Positions 1 through 5,366 of a DNA stretch of 5,898 bases are shown here, piece after piece. The notes under the pieces are model-generated. The model was not told the origin of the DNA, ran no database searches, and was given only the letters and a program-made list of their open reading frames with translations. This DNA comes from an uncultured Ruminococcus sp. GTDB lineage: Bacteria > Bacillota > Clostridia > Oscillospirales > Ruminococcaceae. The DNA lies in NCBI GenBank assembly GCA_947176565.1, contig CAMWRC010000091.1, forward strand, positions 1 through 5,898. Direction: 5' to 3'. Each line of letters begins with the position of its first letter. Position 1 is the first letter of the stretch. The position numbers and the translations under genes are program-made.

Positions 1-18
1 ACAATACAGTCTGAACTG

Positions 19-27
19 TGATATAAT
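19..27 (+). promoter_or_regulatory. Extended -10 promoter element for the lipoprotein gene
   Basis: The bases read TGATATAAT, a consensus TATAAT hexamer (22-27) preceded by the TGn extension. This gives a predicted transcription start near base 34 and a leader of about 38 nt before the ATG at 72. The matching -35 box would fall at or beyond the left edge of the window, so it cannot be judged. The TG extension makes a sigma-A type promoter believable without it. Confidence 0.6.
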
Positions 28-58
28 AATTGTGATTTAAAAGCCGTAAATTGAAACC

Positions 59-63
59 GGAGG
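59..63 (+). promoter_or_regulatory. Ribosome binding site that fixes the lipoprotein start
   Basis: GGAGG lies 8 nt before the ATG at 72. A longer in-frame reading from a TTG at 51 would place this site inside the coding region and add seven residues ahead of an otherwise normal signal peptide. The site therefore decides for the ATG. Confidence 0.85.
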
Positions 64-71
64 TTCTAATA

Positions 72-644
72 ATGAAAAAATGTAAGATTATCCCTGTGAT
101 TCTGGCTGCTGTGCTTTCTTTGTCAGTTGTCGGCTGTTCAGGAAAAGTAAATAAAACTGAAACCAGCATCTCACATACACCCTTAATAAACAATGAGGGA
201 ACTGCTGATACGGAAACAATAGTATCTGTCGGAGAAGAAGCTTCTGTGAATGATACAGCATTTGTACTCAACAGAGTTATTAATTCGGGAGAGCAGCCGC
301 AGGAGGGCGGCGGAACATATTATTATTTTGATGTGACAATCAGAAATCTCACAGATATAACTTATAATCTCAATGCCCTCAATAACTTCTATGTACTCAC
401 ATCTGACGGAAATGAATATCATTTTGATGTCCGTACACAGCTTTATGCTGTAAATAATATCGAAAATTATCTTCCGAATCCTTTTGAAATTCCGGCAAAC
501 GGCGAAGTTTCCGGAATAATCGGCGGATTTGTCATTCCAGAAAATACCGAAAGCCTTACAGTCTGCTTCTTCCCCTCAAAGGACGATATACATGATAAAA
601 CAAATGTAATAAAGGTTGACGTAACTTCCGCGGATATATCATAA
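72..644 (+). CDS. Secreted lipoprotein with DUF4352-like domain
   Basis: This 190-residue protein is predicted to be exported and anchored by lipid to the outer face of the membrane; its molecular role is unknown. The N-terminus is a lipoprotein signal peptide: positive residues KKCK, a hydrophobic stretch at about 6-20, then a lipobox VVGC with Cys22 as the lipidated residue. A Ser/Thr/Asn-rich linker covers about 23-50. Residues 51-185 resemble the immunoglobulin-like DUF4352 fold of Gram-positive lipoproteins: a VGEEASVNDTAF start, the strand YYYFDVTIRNLTD, a FYVLTSDGNEY strand, and a late EIPANGEVSGIIGGFVIP segment before a last strand LTVCFF. The ATG at 72 is chosen because GGAGG sits 8 nt upstream. 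The gene appears to be a single-gene transcript, with its own -10 element at the left edge and an intrinsic terminator 24 nt after the stop. The domain assignment is from remembered family patterns and is not a search result. Confidence 0.85.
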   Translation: MKKCKIIPVILAAVLSLSVVGCSGKVNKTETSISHTPLINNEGTADTETIVSVGEEASVNDTAFVLNRVINSGEQPQEGGGTYYYFDVTIRNLTDITYNLNALNNFYVLTSDGNEYHFDVRTQLYAVNNIENYLPNPFEIPANGEVSGIIGGFVIPENTESLTVCFFPSKDDIHDKTNVIKVDVTSADIS

Positions 645-659
645 AAAATTCCGCGAAAA

Positions 660-2276
660 TCATACACAGTTCCCCCGTATTCCGCTGCGGGGGAGCTTTT
701 TTATCTTTACTGACAGAAGATACAGCGACAGAAGATATACAGCTCCTCCGGAAACTGCCGCCGCGAATATCACAAAAATATTACCCATTCCGTACCGCTT
801 TGATATATCAGCAGCAAGATGTGCCGAAAATCCGCATAATATTCCCGCATACAGAACCGCTGCAAAAGGCGATGAAGAAATCTGTATATCAGCTGATTTC
901 ATATATACTGTAAGTGATATTACAAGTATCACAGCATAACATAATGATGTTGCAAGCGATGCTCCGCTTACTCCCATCAGAGGAATCATGATAATATTGC
1001 CAATAAGCTTTACAGCTGTTCCTGCAAGCATTATTTTCAGCGGAACAGAAGCTTTTCCTATTCCCTGAAGCATTCCGAAAAGTGGAAACGATATGCACAG
1101 ACATATCATTCCCGGCATCAGCATACGCAGAGGCGTTATACACAGCTGAGCTTCCTCAATCTGCCTTGCAAAAAGAAAATTAAGTATTTCCGGAGACAGT
1201 ACGCCGATTCCGACCGCCGCCGGAACTGATATTACCGCCGCTGACATAAGAGCCTGAACTGTTCCGCGCTGAAGTTCATTCTTATCTCCTGCCGCCCACG
1301 CCGATGTTATACATGGCAGAATACCTTTTCCGAGCATATTTGTCACAGACGGCACAAGATTGAATACAGTCAGAGCTATTCCGGAAAACGAACCATATAC
1401 AAATTTAGGAATATCATCTTCTGCAATTCCTACTGGTATTTTATCAGCACAGCCGAATTTTGTAACACAGCCGATTATCGTCGCCATATCAATTACGGCG
1501 GTCAGATTGGTGACAACTGCACTCACGCCTGTCGGAAAAGCAGTTTTTACAAGCTCACGGCTTATTTCACCGTATGTCATCATATGACTTTCGCCTCCGA
1601 CGAAACGTTTCCGGAACAGAGAGAGAAACATGAAAAATATCATTGCTCCCGCGGACGAAAGCGTAACGCCTAAAATTCCTGCTGCCGCAGAAACAGCACG
1701 TATATCCGTGATTTCCGGAAACTCTGCCATTATCAGGATTCCATTCATACTCACAAACTGACAAAGCAGAAGTCCGGCAGCAACTTTTACAACTCCCTCA
1801 ACCGCCTGAGAAACCGCCGTAGGATACATATTGCTTAATCCCTCATAGTATCCGCGTTCAACTGATGTTATACAGCCGAAAAATACAGACGGAGCTATCA
1901 TGGCAACCGCAAGGGACGGCTCTGTACTTCCGGTGGAAAGCAGACTGAACGGCTTGGCAAGCAGCAGAACCAATATACTTCCTGAAAGTCCTACAGCAGA
2001 AAATATCAGTAATGCAGTACGACGTACACGTCTGATATTGCTGTACATTCCAAGTGCTGCGCTTTTTGCTGTCATACACGCTACTGCCGAGGAAAGCCCC
2101 GTAACAGTAAGCGCATATACAGGCATGAACAGACTGTATGCACAGCTGAAATAACTCATTCCCACTCCGCCCAATATGTTCGTAAGCGGAATTTTGAATA
2201 ATGCTCCCAGAACTTTTGCCACTGCTGCCGAAAGCATCAGAATTATCGAACCTTTTATAAAATTCTGTTTTTTCAA
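660..2276 (-). CDS. SpoVB/PST-type polysaccharide or lipid-linked precursor flippase (MOP superfamily)
   Basis: This 538-residue integral membrane protein is almost entirely hydrophobic helices with short charged loops, about the size of B. subtilis SpoVB and YtgP (12-14 helices). Features pointing to that branch are the N-terminus MKKQNFIKGSIILMLSAAVA with the KIPLTNILGGVGMSYF segment after it, the segment RGYYEGLSNMYPTAVSQAVE at about 141-160, and LQGIGKASVPLKIMLAGTAV at about 403-422 followed by NIIMIPLMGVSGASLATS. Relatives move lipid-linked sugar or peptidoglycan precursors across the membrane, or act in spore cortex formation; the substrate here is not predictable. The start is a TTG at 2276, supported by AAAGG 10 nt upstream and by agreement with the usual MxKQxFLKG family start. 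The gene is convergent with the lipoprotein gene (15 nt between stop codons) and divergent from the aminotransferase. Residues 527-537 are encoded by the opposing terminator hairpin, so the basic tail KIKKLPRSGIRGNCV is probably not conserved. Confidence 0.9.
   Translation of the reverse strand: MKKQNFIKGSIILMLSAAVAKVLGALFKIPLTNILGGVGMSYFSCAYSLFMPVYALTVTGLSSAVACMTAKSAALGMYSNIRRVRRTALLIFSAVGLSGSILVLLLAKPFSLLSTGSTEPSLAVAMIAPSVFFGCITSVERGYYEGLSNMYPTAVSQAVEGVVKVAAGLLLCQFVSMNGILIMAEFPEITDIRAVSAAAGILGVTLSSAGAMIFFMFLSLFRKRFVGGESHMMTYGEISRELVKTAFPTGVSAVVTNLTAVIDMATIIGCVTKFGCADKIPVGIAEDDIPKFVYGSFSGIALTVFNLVPSVTNMLGKGILPCITSAWAAGDKNELQRGTVQALMSAAVISVPAAVGIGVLSPEILNFLFARQIEEAQLCITPLRMLMPGMICLCISFPLFGMLQGIGKASVPLKIMLAGTAVKLIGNIIMIPLMGVSGASLATSLCYAVILVISLTVYMKSADIQISSSPFAAVLYAGILCGFSAHLAADISKRYGMGNIFVIFAAAVSGGAVYLLSLYLLSVKIKKLPRSGIRGNCV
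668..702 (+). terminator. Intrinsic terminator of the lipoprotein gene
   Basis: A 10-bp stem pairs 668-677 with 688-697 (AGTTCCCCCG with CGGGGGAGCT, one G-T wobble) around a 10-nt loop. It runs directly into six T residues at 697-702, giving a textbook rho-independent terminator on the + strand. It lies inside the 3' end of the convergent membrane-protein gene. For the - strand the same hairpin is not followed at once by a T-run: the first is a TTTT 9 to 12 nt beyond the stem. Bidirectional action is therefore doubtful. Confidence 0.88.
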
Positions 2277-2286
2277 TCTATCAGAA

Positions 2287-2291
2287 CCTTT
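2287..2291 (-). promoter_or_regulatory. Ribosome binding site supporting the TTG start of the flippase
   Basis: Read on the - strand this is AAAGG, 10 nt before the TTG at 2276. It is a moderate Shine-Dalgarno match. The next in-frame methionine (residue 14) would cut into the first membrane helix, so TTG is preferred. Confidence 0.6.
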
Positions 2292-2305
2292 TTATTAAAT
2301 AATTT

Positions 2306-2311
2306 ATTATA
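2306..2311 (-). promoter_or_regulatory. Candidate -10 box for the flippase gene
   Basis: Read on the - strand this is a perfect TATAAT. It would start transcription near 2299, leaving a leader of about 23 nt that includes the AAAGG site. No good -35 hexamer lies 16-18 nt upstream; that position is an A/T run. The region is AT-rich, so a chance match is possible. Confidence 0.4.
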
Positions 2312-2357
2312 TAATTTCTGTATCCGAAAAAATTTCGCACTTTTTATAAAATATATG

Positions 2358-2386
2358 TTGCAGAATTTTAAATTATGTGTTATAAT
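2358..2386 (+). promoter_or_regulatory. Promoter of the aminotransferase-trpS operon
   Basis: The elements are TTGCAG at 2358-2363, a 17-nt spacer, and a perfect TATAAT at 2381-2386 preceded by TG at 2378-2379 (extended -10). The expected transcription start is near 2393, giving a leader of about 70 nt. The -35 box matches consensus only in its TTG, which the extended -10 can compensate. This is the only clear + strand promoter before trpS. Confidence 0.72.
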
Positions 2387-2408
2387 GTAAGTTAGCATAT
2401 AGTGCCGC

Positions 2409-2436
2409 AGAACCTGAACTCATCTGTACAGGTTCT
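2409..2436 (+). promoter_or_regulatory. Inverted repeat in the aminotransferase leader (possible operator or leader hairpin)
   Basis: AGAACCTG at 2409-2416 and CAGGTTCT at 2429-2436 are perfect 8-bp inverted arms separated by 12 nt. The equivalent points of the arms are 20 bp apart, about two helical turns, which suits a dimeric repressor. The repeat lies roughly 16-44 nt downstream of the predicted transcription start and ends 12 nt before the AAGGA ribosome binding region. As RNA it would form a hairpin with no T-run, so it is not a terminator. Operator or RNA-structure function is inference. Confidence 0.45.
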
Positions 2437-2463
2437 CAATAATCTCAAGAAAGGATTTTATAA

Positions 2464-3660
2464 ATGGAATATAAATTTTCCAATAAGGTAAGCGGTCTGA
2501 AAGCTTCCGCTATAAGGGAAATACTTAAATTCACATCTGACCCCAGCGTCATTTCCTTTGCAGCCGGAAATCCTGCTCCCGAAGCATTCCCGACTGAGCG
2601 CATAGCTGAAATCTCCGCTGAACTTCTCAAAAATGACCCGATTCTCGCATTGCAGTATAATATAACCGAAGGTTATACACCCCTGCGCGAATTTCTTAAA
2701 GAATGGCTGAGCAGCAAAAAATGCTTCCATAAAGAATTTGATGACCTCATTATTACTTCCGGAGGTCAGCAGGCAAATGAACTCTCATGCAAAGTTCTGC
2801 TTAACGAGGGCGATACACTCCTTTGTGAATCACCATGCTTTATTGGCTCACTGAATGCTTTCCGCTCATATAATGTCAATCTTGTGGGCTTGGATATGGA
2901 CGATGACGGCATAAATCTTGATAAACTCGAACACGCACTGAAAACTCAGCCCAATGTGAAGATTTTATATCTTATACCGAATTTCCAGAATCCTACCGGA
3001 CGTACTATGTCATACGAAAAACGAAAAGCTGTATATGACCTTGCCTGCCGGTATGATTTCATAATACTTGAGGACGACCCTTACGGCGAACTGAGATTCT
3101 CCGGTGAAAATATTCCGTCAATCAAAAGTCTCGATACTGAAGGACGCGTTATATATTCAAGCACATTCTCAAAGCTTATTTCTTCCGGTTTCCGGACAGG
3201 ATTCGTTTCCGCACCTGCTCCAGTAATACAGAAAATCGTGGTCTGCAAACAGGTTTCAGATGTTCACTCAAATATCTGGGCGCAGGTAGTATCACACCGG
3301 TTCATGACTACAATCGACCGCGAAGCTCATTTCAACAAGCTCCGAGAAATATACCGCCGGAAAAGCGAACTCATGTGCAGCTATATCGACAATGAATTTT
3401 CGGATAAAATCACATATATCCGTCCCGAAGGCGGTCTTTTCGTATGGTGTACACTTCCGGAAAACTGCAATATGAATGCATTCTGTTCAAGGGCTGTTCA
3501 GGAATACAAAATAGCAGTCGTACCCGGAAATTCATTCAGCATTGATGAAAATGAAACAAGCCACTCATTCAGACTGAATTACTCCACTCCTACTGATGAG
3601 CAGATTGCAAAGGGAATGGAAATACTCGCCCGAATGACAAGAGATATTCTTGATAAATAA
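2464..3660 (+). CDS. PLP-dependent aminotransferase, class I/II (LysN/ARO8/MocR-catalytic-domain type)
   Basis: This 398-residue cytosolic enzyme of fold type I transfers an amino group between an amino acid and a 2-oxo acid using pyridoxal phosphate. Visible family marks in order are SFAAGNPAPEAFP near residue 35, YNITEGYTPLREFL near 65, TSGGQQANELSCKVLLNEGD (cofactor-phosphate loop region), NPTG with Asn176, LEDDPYGELRF with Asp204 and Tyr207 facing the PLP ring, TFSK with Lys237 as the Schiff-base lysine, and FRLNYS with Arg370 for the substrate carboxylate. All key residues are present and the length is normal for stand-alone members. There is no N-terminal GntR DNA-binding domain, so it is not a full MocR regulator. 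Close relatives act on 2-aminoadipate, aromatic or branched-chain amino acids; the substrate cannot be chosen from sequence. The ATG is preceded by AAAGGA with 8-nt spacing. It heads a probable operon with the next two genes, read from the promoter at 2358-2386. Confidence 0.93.
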   Translation: MEYKFSNKVSGLKASAIREILKFTSDPSVISFAAGNPAPEAFPTERIAEISAELLKNDPILALQYNITEGYTPLREFLKEWLSSKKCFHKEFDDLIITSGGQQANELSCKVLLNEGDTLLCESPCFIGSLNAFRSYNVNLVGLDMDDDGINLDKLEHALKTQPNVKILYLIPNFQNPTGRTMSYEKRKAVYDLACRYDFIILEDDPYGELRFSGENIPSIKSLDTEGRVIYSSTFSKLISSGFRTGFVSAPAPVIQKIVVCKQVSDVHSNIWAQVVSHRFMTTIDREAHFNKLREIYRRKSELMCSYIDNEFSDKITYIRPEGGLFVWCTLPENCNMNAFCSRAVQEYKIAVVPGNSFSIDENETSHSFRLNYSTPTDEQIAKGMEILARMTRDILDK

Positions 3661-3699
3661 TTCAATAAATAATAATTAAACTGAAAGGAATAATTTACT

Positions 3700-4215
3700 A
3701 TGGCTACTACAGACAGATACCCCGTTACACAGAAATACCTGATGACAAGAAATCAGGCTCTCAACTTCCCTGCCGGATTCTTTAACGGAAATTTCAAGAA
3801 AAAAGATGTTTTCGGAATCGTTGTTGACATTCCTATGCCTAATGCTGTTCTCAGCTCCATGGTATGCTTCATAAACGGCGCAGCAAACCTCTACTTTAAC
3901 AACGGAAACGAATACACCGGAGCTTCACAGAGATACAGAAATCTCGTTCAGGCTGCACACAATCTTGTCATGGCTTCAAACCAGCTTATACCAAAATGCG
4001 AAAAAACTACTAAATTTGACCTTCCGCGCGGCAGAGCTCTAAACGTATTCCTCCTCACAAAAAGCGGAGTATACAAGACTGTTATCGCTCCGGGCGTAAT
4101 CCCCGAAACCGAAGTCGCACTGCGTACATTCTATATACTCTATCAGCGTGTTATGAATGAACTTAGAAGCTGTCAGCTTAAAGATGCAGCCGCAAGACGC
4201 AGAACAAACAAATAA
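3700..4215 (+). CDS. Uncharacterised 171-residue cytosolic protein
   Basis: I do not recognise a named family with confidence. No signal peptide, membrane helix or known catalytic motif is visible. The core looks alpha/beta: a strand pair around VFGIVVDIPMPNAVLSSMVC (about 37-56), FINGAANLYFNNGN (57-70), an amphipathic helix at about 76-98, a strand NVFLLTKSGVYKTVIA (115-130), a helix at about 136-158, and a basic tail AAARRRTNK. The pattern 'xxxVCxxNGxAxLYFxxG ... helix ... LPxxGRxxxxLLTxxGV ... helix' recalls from memory a widespread uncharacterised bacterial family that has a glycine-rich GGGIIGGG-like loop where this protein has NGNEYTGAS. That link is tentative. AAAGGA lies 10 nt before the ATG. 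The gene sits 39 nt after the aminotransferase and 21 nt before trpS, with no terminator in either gap. Eight of its 12 arginines use AGA, unlike trpS. Confidence 0.85.
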   Translation: MATTDRYPVTQKYLMTRNQALNFPAGFFNGNFKKKDVFGIVVDIPMPNAVLSSMVCFINGAANLYFNNGNEYTGASQRYRNLVQAAHNLVMASNQLIPKCEKTTKFDLPRGRALNVFLLTKSGVYKTVIAPGVIPETEVALRTFYILYQRVMNELRSCQLKDAAARRRTNK

Positions 4216-4236
4216 TCAGCAAGGAGCATTTTCCCG

Positions 4237-5235
4237 ATGAAAGACAAAAAGCTTATTTTCAGCGGTATTCAGCCTACCGGTACATTCACTCTCGGAAACT
4301 ATATAGGTGCGGTGCGCAACTGGGGTCCGATTCAGGACGAATACAACTGCATTTACTGCGTAGCCGATATGCACGCAATCACAGTCCGTCAGGAACCCGC
4401 AAAGCTCCGGCAGAATACTCTTAACTCATACGCACTTCTTATGGCGTGCGGAATAGATGTCGAAAAATCAATACTCTTTATCCAAAGTCATGTAAAAACT
4501 CACGCTGAGCTTAACTGGATTCTCTGCTGCAATACACAGTTCGGAGAACTCAGCCGTATGACGCAGTTCAAGGATAAAAGTCAGCGTCACCCTGATGATA
4601 TAAACGCCGGACTTTTCACATATCCGTCCCTTATGGCTGCCGATATTTTAGCCTATAATGCTGACCTCGTTCCCGTAGGTGTTGACCAGAAACAGCATCT
4701 TGAACTCGCACGCAATATCGCACAGCGTTTCAATCAGCGATACGGCGAATTTTTCACAGTTCCTGAACCGTATATCGCCGAAGTAGGAGCAAAAGTAATG
4801 TCGCTCCAGGATCCGACTAAAAAGATGTCCAAGTCTGACGAGAATCCGAACGCCGTTATCCTTATTCTCGATGATAAGGATACTATCATTCGCAAATGCA
4901 GACGAGCTGTTACCGACAGTGAATCCGAAATCGTATACCGCGAGGGCAAGGACGGCATAAATAATCTCATGACTATATACGCCAGCGTTACCGGAAAAAA
5001 TTTCGCCGATATTGAATCTGAATTTTCAGGAAAAGGCTACGGTGATTTCAAGCTCGCTGTAGGCGAAGCCGTTGCAGACCATTTAGAGCCTGTACGTACA
5101 GAGTTCGCCCGTCTTATCAAGGATAAGGCTTATCTGAAAGAATGCTATACCGCAGGTGCTGAAAAGGCATTGAAATATTCACAGCGTACCCTCAGCAAGG
5201 TTTATCACAAAGTCGGTTTCGTCGACAGAGTATAA
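4237..5235 (+). CDS. trpS: Tryptophanyl-tRNA synthetase
   Basis: This 332-residue class Ic aminoacyl-tRNA synthetase charges tRNA-Trp with tryptophan using ATP, in the cytosol. The N-terminus carries SGIQPTGTFTLGNYIGAVRN, with the HIGH-equivalent TLGN at residues 18-21. The segment LMAADILAYNADLVPVGVDQ covers about 132-151, followed by QHLELAR. Asp136 in MAADIL corresponds to the aspartate that contacts the indole nitrogen in the well-studied Bacillus enzyme. The KMSKS loop is at 196-200 and is followed by DENPN. The C-terminal helical domain holds the anticodon-binding part. Length is typical of bacterial TrpRS and all signatures are intact. The ATG has AAGGAG 10 nt upstream. The gene lies 21 nt after the uncharacterised gene and has no leader, T-box or promoter of its own, so it is probably read from upstream. 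A short tandem repeat straddles its stop codon. Confidence 0.98.
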   Translation: MKDKKLIFSGIQPTGTFTLGNYIGAVRNWGPIQDEYNCIYCVADMHAITVRQEPAKLRQNTLNSYALLMACGIDVEKSILFIQSHVKTHAELNWILCCNTQFGELSRMTQFKDKSQRHPDDINAGLFTYPSLMAADILAYNADLVPVGVDQKQHLELARNIAQRFNQRYGEFFTVPEPYIAEVGAKVMSLQDPTKKMSKSDENPNAVILILDDKDTIIRKCRRAVTDSESEIVYREGKDGINNLMTIYASVTGKNFADIESEFSGKGYGDFKLAVGEAVADHLEPVRTEFARLIKDKAYLKECYTAGAEKALKYSQRTLSKVYHKVGFVDRV

Positions 5236-5249
5236 AGACAGAGTATAGT
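5224..5249 (+). repeat. 13-bp tandem direct repeat across the trpS stop codon
   Basis: GACAGAGTATA occurs at 5224-5234 and again at 5237-5247, a period of 13 bp (units end in AA and GT). The first copy encodes the last residues Asp-Arg-Val and begins the TAA stop. The second lies wholly downstream. The arrangement suggests a small slipped-strand duplication that left the protein unchanged. Confidence 0.7.
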
Positions 5250-5366
5250 ATAAACTGCACAAATATCAGCATTTAAATTTGCCGTATTCCGCAAAAAATC
5301 CGAATTTTCAAAAACAGCTTGCATTTTTTGGAAATATATAGTATTATAAAGGAAGTGCTTTTTTCT
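5236..5366. other. AT-rich trpS-mazG intergenic spacer
   Basis: No gene or strong regulatory site was found. A CAAAAAAT/ATTTTTTG inverted pair (5292-5299 and 5323-5330, 23-nt loop) and a TTTGC/GCAAA pair (5278-5282 and 5291-5295) are too weak and AT-rich to call a terminator. TTGCAT at 5319-5324 with TATTAT at 5342-5347 has ideal 17-nt spacing, but it would start transcription near 5354, downstream of the AAAGGA at 5348-5353. That makes it an awkward promoter for mazG. Confidence 0.5.

Noticed and set aside
51..71. TTG at 51 as a longer start for the lipoprotein
   Set aside because: GGAGG at 59-63 would then be inside the coding region, and the ATG at 72 with 8-nt spacing gives a standard lipoprotein signal peptide.
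628..655. CGCGG/CCGCG inverted pair near the lipoprotein stop as a - strand terminator
   Set aside because: The stem is only 5 bp with a 17-nt loop, and no T-run follows it on the - strand; the A/T run lies in the loop.
712..737. GACAGAAGATA direct repeat (712-722 and 727-737) in the flippase 3' end
   Set aside because: It lies in frame (15-bp period) within a Leu/Ser/Tyr-rich membrane helix, where repeated codons for LLS-type residues explain it.
1360..2154. + strand open frames inside the flippase gene (1360-1587 and 1900-2154)
   Set aside because: They are shadows of a well-supported - strand membrane-protein gene and show no recognisable protein features or ribosome binding site.
2393..2463. 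Riboswitch or T-box in the aminotransferase leader
   Set aside because: The leader is only about 70 nt, and no T-box core (GGTGGNACCGCG-like) or known riboswitch motif is visible; only the single 8-bp inverted repeat is present.
3650..3676. TTGATA at 3650-3655 with AATAAT at 3671-3676 as a promoter for the 171-residue protein gene
   Set aside because: The spacer is only 15 nt and the region is AT-rich between two closely spaced genes, so read-through from the aminotransferase is simpler.
5282..5292. CCGTATTCCGC shared with the terminator loop region at 675-685
   Set aside because: A few chance 11-base matches are expected in a window this long, and the surrounding structures differ.
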